Origin: Rivihabitans pingtungensis
Lineage (GTDB): Bacteria > Pseudomonadota > Gammaproteobacteria > Burkholderiales > Aquaspirillaceae
Assembly: GCF_003201855.1 (NCBI RefSeq)
Contig: NZ_QJKI01000011.1
Span: 43,977 to 107,976, forward strand
Length of the DNA: 64,000 nucleotides
Direction of reading: 5' to 3'
In this document: one piece after another, positions 30,662 to 40,252 of the stretch
Numbering within the stretch: the stretch's first letter is position 1
How the letters are laid out: each line of letters begins with the position of its first letter
Notes under the pieces: model-generated
Told to the model about the DNA's origin: nothing
Seen by the model: the letters and a program-made list of their open reading frames with translations, nothing else
Database searches by the model: none
Position numbers and translations under genes: made by a program

Positions 30662-31921
30662 ATGCTGTGGACGGTGAGTCGCACGGTCGGGGCCAAATTG
30701 TATAGCCTGTTAGTCGGGGTGTTGACCTTGACTGTGACAGCGCGTTGGCTGGGGCCCGAAGGGCGTGGTGAATTTGCCGCGGCCATGGCGTGGGTCACGG
30801 CATTTGTCAGCATCAGTCACTGCAGTCTGGCGGAGGTGGCATCGCAGCGTCTGGCGGGTCAGGCTCATGGCCAACGCTTTAATCAGGTCGCCCTGGCGCT
30901 GGCTACTGCGGCCATCGGGGTGTCCATATTGGCCTACGCGGCACTGATTGGTCTGTTTTTGCTGCGACCGACCATGTTCGGCACGCTGTCTCCCTGGTTG
31001 TTGCTGTGTGCTTTCATTGGTTTGCCATGGATGATCTGGGAAATTTATGGGACTGCCCTGCTGATCATCTGCGAACGCATCATGCTGGCCAATATCGGTT
31101 TGGTGCTCGGGCGGACCGTTTCTATCTTGCTGGTGTTGCTTGCCGTGGGGGCGCTGGGCTGGGGGGTGAGTGGGGCGCTGTTGGCCAGTGTTTTGGGGCA
31201 GATGTTGGTGGCCGCCATGCCTGCATGGATGGTATGGCGTAACTGGCATGCCAGCCATGGGCCTGTCGCGCTGAAACAGGAACTGGCCGGGCTGTTTTCT
31301 GGTGGTGTCCGTTTGCATCTGAATGCGATTGGCTCGATGTTGATGGGTTCGACCAGTGTCATCATCCTCAATGCCAAATTGGGGACGGCGGCCACCGGAC
31401 AATTCCAGATGGCTCAGCAGTTGGTCACCATCTTGCTGGTGCTGGCACAGGCCACGACACAAATGCTGTATGGGCGGCTTGGCGCGGTTGGCGTGCAGGG
31501 GGCCTGGCGTTTGCAACGGCGTCTGGTGCCGGCCTTGTCCTTGCTGACCTTGCTGGCTGGTGGCGTCGCTGGCGCCTTGGTGCCCTGGTGGCTGCCTTGG
31601 GTAGCAGGGGCTGGTTTTGCCGACGCGGTGCCCTTGTTTCAGTGGCTGGTTCCTGGGTTGGCTGTGTCTGCGTTTTCGACGCTGATGGCGCCACAGTGGA
31701 TTGGCCGTGGCCTATTCCTGACGGCTTCCTTATGTTCCTTGAGTGCCGGTGGTGTCAATTTGTTGGCCGCGTGGTGGTGGGTGCCCAGAATGGGTGTGAT
31801 GGGTGCCGTGTATGCACAATGGTCAGCGCTGTCGCTCGCGCTGGTGACCAATCTGGTGCTGTTCTGGGTGTGTGAGCGTGATCCCCGCCGCTTGAACCCG
31901 GAAGCCGGCGGAGTTTCTTGA
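30662..31921 (+). CDS. Polysaccharide flippase (Wzx-like, MATE/PST superfamily)
   Basis: A 419-residue protein with about 12 predicted transmembrane helices, beginning SRTVGAKLYSLLVGVLTLTV and ARWLGPEGRGEFAAAMAW, the entry typical of PST-type exporters. It would flip undecaprenyl-diphosphate-linked repeat units across the inner membrane. The ATG at 30662 lacks a clear Shine-Dalgarno; a TTG at 30641 overlapping the glycosyltransferase stop and preceded by GGGGGCGGA is an alternative start adding seven residues. The stop overlaps the next ATG by one base. Confidence 0.88.
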   Translation: MLWTVSRTVGAKLYSLLVGVLTLTVTARWLGPEGRGEFAAAMAWVTAFVSISHCSLAEVASQRLAGQAHGQRFNQVALALATAAIGVSILAYAALIGLFLLRPTMFGTLSPWLLLCAFIGLPWMIWEIYGTALLIICERIMLANIGLVLGRTVSILLVLLAVGALGWGVSGALLASVLGQMLVAAMPAWMVWRNWHASHGPVALKQELAGLFSGGVRLHLNAIGSMLMGSTSVIILNAKLGTAATGQFQMAQQLVTILLVLAQATTQMLYGRLGAVGVQGAWRLQRRLVPALSLLTLLAGGVAGALVPWWLPWVAGAGFADAVPLFQWLVPGLAVSAFSTLMAPQWIGRGLFLTASLCSLSAGGVNLLAAWWWVPRMGVMGAVYAQWSALSLALVTNLVLFWVCERDPRRLNPEAGGVS

Positions 31922-33048
31922 TGTCACGCAGCTTGAATGCGGTTTTCCTGATTCGCTCCCTGCATCTGGGCGGTGCCGAGCGTCAACTGACCCTGCTACT
32001 GCTGGCTCTGCATGCCGCGGGCCATCAGGTTCGTGTGGCGGTGTACTACCCTGATGGCCCGTTTGAAGAAGATTTGCACGCTGCAGGTGTACCTGTGGTT
32101 TGTTTAAATAAGGGCGGGCGCTGGGATTTATTGCCATTTTTCTGGCGCTGGGTGTGTTTCTTGCGTCAGTACCGCCCTGATGTCGTGCATGGCTATCTGC
32201 CCATGTCCAATTTGCTGGCCTTGCTGGCCAAGCCGTTTGCCGGTTGGCCCAAGGTAGTGTGGGGTATTCGCTCGTCTGGTTCAGACCCCGCGCACTATGG
32301 CTGGATGGGGCGGCTGGAGACTTGGCTGGAAAACCGCCTGGCCAATTGGGCTGATCTGATCATCTGTAATTCACAGCGCGGCCTGGCCACCATGCTGCAG
32401 CGCGGATATCCGGCCACGCGTACGGTATGTGTGCCCAATGGCGTGGATTGTCAGCGTTTTACGCCAAATCCGCAGGCTGGTCTGCTGGTGCGCCAACAAT
32501 GGGGTGTCCCGGCAAACATGTTTTTGTTTGGCCTGGTGGGCCGCCTGGTTCCGCTGAAAAACCATCAAGCCTTCCTGCAGGCTGCTGCTCCGCTGTTGCA
32601 CGCGCATGCCGATGTTGGCCTGGTGTGTGTGGGCAGTGGGAGCGCCGAGCAGCTGGCATCCCTGCGCCAGCTGGCCCACACGCTGGGTATTGCCGGGCGG
32701 GTATTCTTTCCGGGGGCCTGGCGCGACATGCCTGGGGCATACAGTGCGCTGGATGTCTTTGTGTCGGCCTCGCTGACCGAGGGTTCACCCAATGTCTTGG
32801 GAGAAGCCATGGCCTGTGGCTGTCGGGTGATTTCTACTGATGTTGGCGATGCGGCCTGGCTGATGCGCGATTTGGGTGAGCTGGTTGCACCTGGTGATGT
32901 TGCCGCGCTGACTGTTGCGATGGCTCGGGTACATGCTCAGCGTCACGCCCCGATTCCTGCCGTACGTGAGCGGGTTCTGGAGGTCTTTGATGTGGATGCG
33001 CTGGCCCGCAATACACTCGGACACCTGTCCGCTTTGCTGAGCAAGTGA
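31921..33048 (+). CDS. Family 4 glycosyltransferase (first GT4)
   Basis: A 375-residue GT-B enzyme. N-terminal domain begins LIRSLHLGGAERQLTLLLLA; the C-terminal nucleotide-sugar domain shows VPNGVDCQRFTP, LVGRLVPLKNHQAFL and the E-x7-E signature EGSPNVLGEAMACGCRVIST. The ATG at 31921 has GGCGGAG 7 bp upstream. It resembles the second GT4 at 34852 in both landmarks and spacing, suggesting paralogy. Confidence 0.92.
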   Translation: MSRSLNAVFLIRSLHLGGAERQLTLLLLALHAAGHQVRVAVYYPDGPFEEDLHAAGVPVVCLNKGGRWDLLPFFWRWVCFLRQYRPDVVHGYLPMSNLLALLAKPFAGWPKVVWGIRSSGSDPAHYGWMGRLETWLENRLANWADLIICNSQRGLATMLQRGYPATRTVCVPNGVDCQRFTPNPQAGLLVRQQWGVPANMFLFGLVGRLVPLKNHQAFLQAAAPLLHAHADVGLVCVGSGSAEQLASLRQLAHTLGIAGRVFFPGAWRDMPGAYSALDVFVSASLTEGSPNVLGEAMACGCRVISTDVGDAAWLMRDLGELVAPGDVAALTVAMARVHAQRHAPIPAVRERVLEVFDVDALARNTLGHLSALLSK

Positions 33049-33054
33049 GTTTTC

Positions 33055-33894
33055 ATGAAAAAAATTATTATCAATGCGGATGACTTTGGTTTGTCGCATT
33101 CGGTCAATCAGGCCATCATCGACGTCTACCTGCGTGGCAATCTGACTTCTGCCACGCTGATGGTGAATATGCCTGGCACGCTGGAAGCGGTGGCCATGGC
33201 CAAGGCCCATCCTGGTTTGAGTGTTGGTTTGCACTTTTGCCTGACCGAAGGTCAGGCCATGACCGGGGTGTCATCCTTGACCGATGCCAGCGGACGATTT
33301 TTTTCCCGCCAGGCACTGATTGCCCGTTGTGCCAGCGGCAAGGTTCGGCAAGCAGACATTCGCCGCGAGTTTCAGGCGCAGGTGGACTTCTTTGCCGCAC
33401 ATGGGCTGACTTTGGCGCATATTGACTCGCATCAGCACTGCCACATGATGCCTGTGATATTTTTTGCCATTCTTGGGCAGATCAACCGCATTGGCGTGCC
33501 CTTGCGGCTGGCATTTGCCAATGCCCCGCTGTCCCTACTGTGGCGACGGCCTGTGCGGTTTTTCAAGCAGGCGGTGCTGATCTGCATGACCACGCTGTAC
33601 AAGACTTTGCTGCGGGTGCCAACCAATGATGCGCTGGTGTCGATCCACGATCTGGACAAGCACGAATTCGAACTGGCCGACTACACCCGCCTGGTGGCTG
33701 CCAGCCAGGGGCGAGTGGTGGAGTTATTCGTTCATCCCTATCAATTGGGCAAGGATTTGCATCAATTATATGACGGCTGCTGGGAGGACCACGCCGAATT
33801 CATTGGCAAATGTCATTCTGAGTACCAGGTGCTGACAGGGCAGGACGTGGTCAAACAATTTAATGGAGAGATCACCGTCTATGCAAAAATCTGA
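33055..33894 (+). CDS. ChbG/HpnK (YdjC) family carbohydrate deacetylase
   Basis: A 279-residue metal-dependent deacetylase. Conserved metal and catalytic motifs are NADDFGLS (residues 7-14), GLHFCLTEG, HIDSHQHCHMMP and ELFVHPYQ. ChbG and HpnK remove N-acetyl groups from amino sugars. Here it may deacetylate an N-acetylhexosamine in a lipid-linked intermediate. The last 14 bases overlap the GNAT gene, so the two are translationally coupled, consistent with deacetylation followed by re-acylation. Confidence 0.9.
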   Translation: MKKIIINADDFGLSHSVNQAIIDVYLRGNLTSATLMVNMPGTLEAVAMAKAHPGLSVGLHFCLTEGQAMTGVSSLTDASGRFFSRQALIARCASGKVRQADIRREFQAQVDFFAAHGLTLAHIDSHQHCHMMPVIFFAILGQINRIGVPLRLAFANAPLSLLWRRPVRFFKQAVLICMTTLYKTLLRVPTNDALVSIHDLDKHEFELADYTRLVAASQGRVVELFVHPYQLGKDLHQLYDGCWEDHAEFIGKCHSEYQVLTGQDVVKQFNGEITVYAKI

Positions 33895-34831
33895 CGATAT
33901 TCGCGTTTACGAAGCCCAGCGTACCGATGTGCCACGCATCAAAGAATTGATTCGTATCGAAAATGATGAACCGGGCATCACCGAAACTTATCTGGACTGG
34001 TGGTATTTCCAGGCGCCGGGCAGTCGTCCCAGTGTGGTGATCGCCGAAAATGGCCAGAATCAACTGGTGGGCATGACCACCATGCGCAATTTTCCGTTGT
34101 GGCATCGTGGCCAGGTTGTGCAGATGGCCATGCCGCAAAAAGTGCTGACCGCAGAAAGCGTACGTGGCAAAGGGCTGTTTGGCCGTTTGTATCGTGCTGC
34201 CGAGGCAGTGAATGCCGGGCAGAATGTGGTGAATTTTCTGGCGTTTCCCAATCTGGTGGCCCGACCGATCTATCTGGCCAAGTTTTCTTATGTCGTGGGA
34301 CAAAGCCCGGATATCTGGCTGATTCCCCTGCCGATGGGCGCGTTGCGTCCGCGCGTCAAACTGCATGAGCGTTTTGACCGCGCGGTACTGGCTGCTGCGG
34401 CAGGACAAAAGGTGGAAAACACCTTTGTCAAAGATGCGGAGTATCTGATCTGGCGCTACGAACAGAATCCACTGGAAAAACCGGTATACAAAGTCGGTCT
34501 GTACCGTGGTGATACCTTGGTGGGCTACGCCGTACTGGCCACCACCGTCAAGCGTGGCATCCTGCTGGCCTGTCTGATGGATATGTTTTGCCTGCCTGGA
34601 GAGGACATGCGCCCGCTGGTGGGGCAGGTCAAGCGTGCCGCTGCTTCACTGGGAGCCTATGCGCTGCTGACGCTGGAACATCCACAACTGGTGTGTTTCC
34701 GTGATACCTGGATGACGTATACCGTCAAGAATCGTTTCAATTTCATCGTCAAGGGGCAGGATGCGCAGTGGGCCGAAGATTTGGCCGGCCGTCGCTTTGG
34801 CTTTACCTTTGGCGACCTTGATTTCATCTGA
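33881..34831 (+). CDS. GNAT-family N-acyltransferase
   Basis: A 316-residue protein with an N-terminal GNAT domain: the acetyl-CoA-binding loop appears as SVRGKGLFGRLYRAAEA (R-x-x-G-x-G pattern) after a beta-strand with MPQKVLTAE. The C-terminal half looks like a second acyltransferase-like lobe without a clear loop. The start at 33881 is favoured by GGAGAG 10 bp upstream. Coupled to the ChbG-type deacetylase; likely acylates an amino sugar of the repeat unit. Confidence 0.78.
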   Translation: MQKSDDIRVYEAQRTDVPRIKELIRIENDEPGITETYLDWWYFQAPGSRPSVVIAENGQNQLVGMTTMRNFPLWHRGQVVQMAMPQKVLTAESVRGKGLFGRLYRAAEAVNAGQNVVNFLAFPNLVARPIYLAKFSYVVGQSPDIWLIPLPMGALRPRVKLHERFDRAVLAAAAGQKVENTFVKDAEYLIWRYEQNPLEKPVYKVGLYRGDTLVGYAVLATTVKRGILLACLMDMFCLPGEDMRPLVGQVKRAAASLGAYALLTLEHPQLVCFRDTWMTYTVKNRFNFIVKGQDAQWAEDLAGRRFGFTFGDLDFI

Positions 34832-34851
34832 CGGGTCAGACGGGTAACACT

Positions 34852-35988
34852 GTGAAAGTTCTTGTATTGACCACGGCCCTGGGCACTGGCGGCGCCGAAA
34901 TGGCCTTGTTTCGTGTGCTGAATGCCCTGCGGCCCCATGGCGTAGAGACTGTCGTGGTTTCGATCATGGCCATTCAGGGCGATCATTTTCCTACTATGGG
35001 GCTGGATGTCCGCTCGCTGGATATGCCACGCGCACGCCTGAATCGGCATGCCCTGGCCAAATTACGTGACATCGTGCGGGCGTTTCAACCTGATCTGATC
35101 CAGGGCTGGATGTATCACAGCAATGTGCTGGCGCATCTGGCCCGACGCTTCATGCCGGCCGGCCATCGTCCGCCGCTGGCCATCGCCATTCGAGGTTCGC
35201 TGACACTGTTTGCTGAAGAAAAGCGGTTGACGCGCTGGATCATCCGGCTGGATGCCTGGCTGTCGCGCTGGGCTGAGCGCGTGCTGTACGTCTCGCGGCT
35301 GGCGCACCGCCAGCACAATGAGTTTGGCTATGCGGCTGCTCAGGCCATGGTGATTCCCAATGGGTTTGATTGCCAAAAATTTACCCCGGATCCTACCGCG
35401 CGTGCGCGTCTGCGTCAGGAACTGGGCTTGTCGGACAATGCTCGCCTGATCGGTTTGGTGGCAAGTTGGCAGCCGCTGAAAAATCATCGTGGCCTGCTGG
35501 CCGCTGTGGCGAGTTTGGCTGAGCGCTACCCCGATGTACACGTGGTGTGCGCGGGGCGCGGTGTGTCCTTGGCCAATCCCGCGGCAGCGGAAGCGATTCC
35601 GCCATCCATTCGTGCACGTGTGCACCTATTGGGTGAGCGTGGCGATATCGCCAGCATCAATTCCGCCTTGGACATTGCCACCAATGTCTCGCATGCCGAA
35701 GCCTTCCCCAATGTGGTCGGCGAGGCCATGGCGTGCGGTACGCCGATGGTGGTGACGGATGTAGGCGATTCAGCCTGGATTCTGGATGGCTGCGGCGAAG
35801 TGGTGTCACCCGGTGACGATGCGGCACTGGCCGGTGCGCTGGCACGCCTGCTGGACATGCCTGCAGAGCAGCGTCAGGCACTTGGTGCGCGTGCGCGGCA
35901 ACGCATCATTGATCATTTCTCTCTCGAATCGGTGGCACTGAGCTATCTGCGGGAGTGGCAGGCGCTGCTGGCGCACAGAAAGGGCTGA
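34852..35988 (+). CDS. Family 4 glycosyltransferase (second GT4)
   Basis: A 378-residue GT-B enzyme starting with GTG (MKVLVLTTALGTGGAEMALF). The C-terminal domain carries IPNGFDCQKFTP, LVASWQPLKNHRGLL and the E-x7-E region EAFPNVVGEAMACGTPMVVTD. Similar in layout to the GT4 at 31921. It follows the GNAT gene after 20 bp and is one base ahead of the asnB-like gene. Confidence 0.92.
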   Translation: MKVLVLTTALGTGGAEMALFRVLNALRPHGVETVVVSIMAIQGDHFPTMGLDVRSLDMPRARLNRHALAKLRDIVRAFQPDLIQGWMYHSNVLAHLARRFMPAGHRPPLAIAIRGSLTLFAEEKRLTRWIIRLDAWLSRWAERVLYVSRLAHRQHNEFGYAAAQAMVIPNGFDCQKFTPDPTARARLRQELGLSDNARLIGLVASWQPLKNHRGLLAAVASLAERYPDVHVVCAGRGVSLANPAAAEAIPPSIRARVHLLGERGDIASINSALDIATNVSHAEAFPNVVGEAMACGTPMVVTDVGDSAWILDGCGEVVSPGDDAALAGALARLLDMPAEQRQALGARARQRIIDHFSLESVALSYLREWQALLAHRKG

Positions 35989-35989
35989 C

Positions 35990-37912
35990 ATGTGTGGTTT
36001 GGCAGGCGCTCTTTGGCGCGGCGCAAGGCAGGCGGATTGGCAACAGGTTGGCAAAGACATGGCGCAGCGCATTCGCCATCGTGGTCCGGATAGCCATGGC
36101 GTATGGTGCGATCCCCAGGCGCGCGTTTTGCTGTCGCATGTGCGTTTGTCAATTGTCGATTTATCTGCGGCTGGCCATCAACCAATGCATTCGGCATGTG
36201 GTCGTTATGTGCTGGTCTTCAATGGTGAAATCTATAATCATCAGGCCTTGCGCGCGCGTTTGAATCCCGTGCCGGTGTTTCGTGGGCATTCTGACACAGA
36301 AACACTGCTGGCCTGCTTTGCCGACTGGGGGGTGGAAGCCACCTTGCGCGCGGCGGTGGGCATGTTTGCCTTTGCCCTGTGGGATGCTCACACTCAAACC
36401 CTGACCTTGGGACGCGACCGTCTGGGAGAAAAACCCCTGTTTTATGGCTGGCACGGTGACGCCATGCTGTTTGCCTCTGAACTCAAGGCACTGGCGGCCT
36501 GGCCGGGTTGGTCGCCCCAGCTTGATCGCGATGCGCTGACGCTATTTTTGCGCCATGGCTATGTGCCGGCGCCGTACTCCATCTGGGCTGGCATTGGCAA
36601 ACTGCCACCTGGTTGTTATGCCGTGCTTGATGCGCGCGCGCGCGCGGCGGGCGAGCCTCCACAAGTGCGTGCCTACTGGTCTTTGGCTGAGGCGATGGCG
36701 CAGGGGCGTGCCCAGCCCTTGCAGGTGGGGGATGACGAAGCCGTGACCCTGCTGGAGCGCCGGCTGAGCGATTCGATTGGTGCGCAGATGCTGGCGGATG
36801 TGCCATTAGGTGCTTTTTTGTCTGGTGGGGTGGATTCTTCCACCGTCGTGGCGTTGATGCAGGCGCAATCTGCGCAGCCTGTACGTACATTCACCATCGG
36901 TTTTGATCAACCAGGCTTTAACGAGGCTGAACATGCCAAGGCCGTGGCGGCCCATCTGGGAACAGCACATACCGAGCTGTATGTTCAGGGTGGGGATGCG
37001 CTGGCCTTGGCCCCACGTCTGGGCCATCTGTATGACGAGCCATTTGCCGATAGCTCGCAAATTCCTACCTTGCTGGTGGCGCAATTGGCACGCCAATCCG
37101 TGACCGTGGCTTTGTCGGGGGATGGCGGCGATGAGTTGTTTGCTGGCTACAGCCGGTATGCTCATGCCAATGCATTGCGTGAGCGCGCGCGCCAGGCACC
37201 TGCTTGGCTGGGTGGCGCCGGGCGCGCAGCTGCCGCCATGTTGGCCCCGTTGGCAGTGCACTGGCCTGCTGCCAGTCACTGGCGCGACAAGCTGGATAAG
37301 CTGCCCAGTGTGCTGGGCAATGATGATTTGGCGTTTTATCAAGCGCAAATGTCGTACTGCCTGCATCCTGAGCGCGCCGTGCTGGCGGGTCATGAGCCGC
37401 GCTATGGCCTGAGCGACGCCAGGGCCATTCCGACCGATCGGCCGCTGGCTGAGCGCATGATGGCCTGGGATACACTCAATTATCTGCCGGACGATATCCT
37501 GGTAAAAGTAGATCGAGCCTGCATGGCGGTCAGCCTGGAAGGTCGCATTCCATTGCTGGACCATCGCGTGGTCGAACTGGCATGGCAATTGCCGCCACAA
37601 TATAAAGTGCGCCAGGGGCAGGGTAAATGGGTGCTGCGACAAGTATTGTATCGCCATGTCCCGCCTGCCTTGATCGAACGGCCCAAAAAAGGCTTTTCTG
37701 TGCCGGTGGCCGCCTGGCTGCGCGGCCCCTTGCGCGATTGGGCAGAAACGCTGCTGGATGCGCAGCGCCTGCAAGAAGAAGCGGTGCTACGCCCGGAATG
37801 GGTGCGCCAATTATGGCGTGATTTTCTATCTGGTCGGGATGCACTGCATTATGCTGTCTGGACGGTGTTGATGTTCCAAGCCTGGCAAGAGGGCCAGCGT
37901 GTCACACATTGA
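35990..37912 (+). CDS. asnB: Glutamine-hydrolysing asparagine synthetase-like amidotransferase
   Basis: A 640-residue class II amidotransferase. The N-terminal Cys2 glutaminase (MCGLAGAL, RHRGPDSHG, FNGEIYN) is followed by an AMP-forming synthetase domain with the PP-loop LSGGVDSSTV (about residues 278-287) and ALSGDGGDELFAGYSRY. Homologs inside polysaccharide clusters often amidate uronic-acid carboxyl groups rather than make free asparagine; which applies here is not determined by sequence. The end overlaps the polymerase gene by 14 bases. Confidence 0.9.
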   Translation: MCGLAGALWRGARQADWQQVGKDMAQRIRHRGPDSHGVWCDPQARVLLSHVRLSIVDLSAAGHQPMHSACGRYVLVFNGEIYNHQALRARLNPVPVFRGHSDTETLLACFADWGVEATLRAAVGMFAFALWDAHTQTLTLGRDRLGEKPLFYGWHGDAMLFASELKALAAWPGWSPQLDRDALTLFLRHGYVPAPYSIWAGIGKLPPGCYAVLDARARAAGEPPQVRAYWSLAEAMAQGRAQPLQVGDDEAVTLLERRLSDSIGAQMLADVPLGAFLSGGVDSSTVVALMQAQSAQPVRTFTIGFDQPGFNEAEHAKAVAAHLGTAHTELYVQGGDALALAPRLGHLYDEPFADSSQIPTLLVAQLARQSVTVALSGDGGDELFAGYSRYAHANALRERARQAPAWLGGAGRAAAAMLAPLAVHWPAASHWRDKLDKLPSVLGNDDLAFYQAQMSYCLHPERAVLAGHEPRYGLSDARAIPTDRPLAERMMAWDTLNYLPDDILVKVDRACMAVSLEGRIPLLDHRVVELAWQLPPQYKVRQGQGKWVLRQVLYRHVPPALIERPKKGFSVPVAAWLRGPLRDWAETLLDAQRLQEEAVLRPEWVRQLWRDFLSGRDALHYAVWTVLMFQAWQEGQRVTH

Positions 37913-39026
37913 TATCGAAGACATCGCCAATGCCTTGTGTGTTTTGTGCATGGTATTGGGTTTGCGCCTCACCAACCGCCTGGATCGCCTCGCTTTCTGG
38001 GTGTTGCTTTTGCGTGTGTGCATGGTGTTCTTCACCAATGACGTGCTGTTCCCGGTGTCTTACATGCCTGATCAGCTGCGCTATATCCGTTGTGCCATCA
38101 TGTACCGTGGCGAACCGTCAGAATGGTGTATGCGTTTTGGATATGCGGTGACGGTAAGTTCAGCCGCCAAAGTTTTTGCTGCCTTTCCGATGCCCTTCAT
38201 GGTCAGCGTGCGTTCCACCTCCTTGGTGAACATGACCTTGGTGATCTGGATGTATTTGCTGCTGCATCGCGGCGGGTTTCTGACCGAAGAAAGCCGGAAG
38301 TTTTTTCTGTTGTATCCCAGTTTCATCCTGTATTCCGCCATCGGCGTGCGTGACATTTTCATTCTGCTGTCGATGATGATGGCCTTGTATTTTCTGTTCG
38401 AGCGCCGCCAGTTCCTTCTGGGGCTGGCCTGCACCTATCCATTGATGTTCATCAAGCCCCAGAATTTCTTCATGATTCTGGTGCCGTTTGCACTGACTGC
38501 CCTGGCTGGTGAATCACGCGGCCGAATGATCATGACGGTTGTGCTGGGCTTCATCTTCACTTTTGCCATGCTGCTGGGTGCTGGCTACCTGGGTGAATTG
38601 AATACCTATCGGGCCAATTTTTACCTGGAAGACGGCGGTATGGGGCAGGTCGAGCTGTTGTCGGCATCGCCTTATCTGGCAATTCAGTTGCTCAGTTCGG
38701 CCATCGGGGTGCTGCTGATGCCCATGCCCTGGCAGGCTGGCGGCGCCTTCCAATTAATCCAGAGCGTGGAAAACCTCATCGTTGGGGCGATTGTTTTTGC
38801 ATACTGGCGTCGCCAACCCAAGCCCGGCATGGAAAATAAGTTCCTCAATCTCAAGTTGTTCCTGTTTTCTTCGATGATGATCTATGGGGCGGTGATCTTC
38901 AACTATGGCACCGCCGCCCGTTATCGCTTTCCGTTCTTGCTGTTGTTTGTCTTGTTTGCCGACAGGATGACCATCGCCCCTGCTAAGAAACCCAAGCTTG
39001 ACAAGACTGCCAAGAAAACATCATGA
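37899..39026 (+). CDS. Putative polysaccharide polymerase (Wzy/EpsG-like)
   Basis: A 375-residue protein with about 9-10 hydrophobic segments and a moderately long loop near residues 225-260 (AGYLGELNTYRANFYLEDGG). It has no strongly conserved motif, as usual for Wzy. Assignment rests on topology and on being the only polymerase candidate in a cluster that has flippase, co-polymerase, exporter and initiating transferase. GTG start overlapping asnB; ATGA overlap with the following glycosyltransferase. Confidence 0.7.
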   Translation: MSHIDIEDIANALCVLCMVLGLRLTNRLDRLAFWVLLLRVCMVFFTNDVLFPVSYMPDQLRYIRCAIMYRGEPSEWCMRFGYAVTVSSAAKVFAAFPMPFMVSVRSTSLVNMTLVIWMYLLLHRGGFLTEESRKFFLLYPSFILYSAIGVRDIFILLSMMMALYFLFERRQFLLGLACTYPLMFIKPQNFFMILVPFALTALAGESRGRMIMTVVLGFIFTFAMLLGAGYLGELNTYRANFYLEDGGMGQVELLSASPYLAIQLLSSAIGVLLMPMPWQAGGAFQLIQSVENLIVGAIVFAYWRRQPKPGMENKFLNLKLFLFSSMMIYGAVIFNYGTAARYRFPFLLLFVLFADRMTIAPAKKPKLDKTAKKTS

Positions 39027-40135
39027 AATTATGCGTAGTGGCCAATTCGGCCTGGAATCTGGCCAATTTTCGCCTTGGTTTTCTCAAGGCTTTGATCCAG
39101 CGTGGCTGGGAAGTGCATGTACTGGTGCCGGATGGGCCGGAAACCCGTCTGATGCGCGAAGCGGGTTGTCAGGTTCATGATGTATTCATGGACTGCAAAG
39201 GCACCCATCCCTGGCATGATGGCTTGCTGCTTTTGCGTCTGCGTCGCTGGTACCAACGCTTGCAACCAGATGCCGTCGTGCACTACACCATCAAGCCGGT
39301 GATTTATGGCTCGTTGGCTGCTCGCATGCTAGGCATTCCCGTGCTGAATGCCATCACCGGATTGGGAACGGCATTCCTGCGTGATGGTTGGTTGCAGCGC
39401 CTGGTCCGGCAGCTGTACAAACTGGCATTGCCTGCGTCACCTTCGGTGATGTTTGAAAACCCTGATGATCTGGCGCTGTTTGTCAAGGCGGGCTTGCTGC
39501 GGCCTGAGCAGGCCGTACAAGTGCCTGGACCGGGTGTGGACATTACCCATTTTGCGCCATGCCCCCTGCCCGATACGGGGGGGGATGCTCCAGTCTTCCT
39601 GCTGGTGGCACGCATGCTGCGTGATAAGGGCGTGGTTGAATATGTTCAGGCTGCACAGTTATTGCGCCCGCATTATCCGCATGCCCGCTTTGTCTTGCTG
39701 GGTTTTCTGGGCGTTGAAAATGTCTCGGCGATTCATCAGGCGCAGATGGATGAATGGGTGGCAGAGGGAAGCGTGGAGTACTGGGGGGCCACCAGCGACG
39801 TGCGCCCGATGATTGCGCGCGCAGACTGCATTGTGCTGCCTTCCTACCGGGAGGGCATGCCACGCACCCTGCTGGAAGCCGCTGCCATGGGGCGGCCGCT
39901 TGTGGCCACGGATGTGCCGGGCTGCCGTGAGGTGGTGCAAGATGGCGTCAATGGCTATCTGTGTCAGGTCAAGGACGCCAGCGCATTGGCGGGGGCCATG
40001 GAGAAGATCATCACCTTGTCTCCATCGCAGCGACGCGCGCTGGGGGATGCCGGACGTCACCGTGTAGAAGAACGCTTTGCTGAAGGCTATGTGATTGATT
40101 GTTATCTGCGGGCAATATCGGATATGGTAAGATAA
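39023..40135 (+). CDS. Family 4 glycosyltransferase (third GT4, PglA-like)
   Basis: A 370-residue GT-B enzyme distinct from the other two. The N-terminal block VHYTIKPVIYGSLAARMLG and NAITGLGTAF is typical of the group including PglA of protein glycosylation and related second-step transferases acting on undecaprenyl-linked sugars. The C-terminal part has VARMLRDKGVVEYV and the E-x7-E signature EGMPRTLLEAAAMGRPLVAT. It may add the second sugar after the WecA-type enzyme. Confidence 0.9.
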   Translation: MKLCVVANSAWNLANFRLGFLKALIQRGWEVHVLVPDGPETRLMREAGCQVHDVFMDCKGTHPWHDGLLLLRLRRWYQRLQPDAVVHYTIKPVIYGSLAARMLGIPVLNAITGLGTAFLRDGWLQRLVRQLYKLALPASPSVMFENPDDLALFVKAGLLRPEQAVQVPGPGVDITHFAPCPLPDTGGDAPVFLLVARMLRDKGVVEYVQAAQLLRPHYPHARFVLLGFLGVENVSAIHQAQMDEWVAEGSVEYWGATSDVRPMIARADCIVLPSYREGMPRTLLEAAAMGRPLVATDVPGCREVVQDGVNGYLCQVKDASALAGAMEKIITLSPSQRRALGDAGRHRVEERFAEGYVIDCYLRAISDMVR

Positions 40136-40252
40136 CGCAGAAAGCTGTATGCTGAAAGCATCAATATTGCTATGCCTGAGTGGATGTGTGCTTGGGCAAT
40201 GTGGCGCTATCCATCCACATCTCCCTAATCGCTCATCCATGATCCGTAAAGC

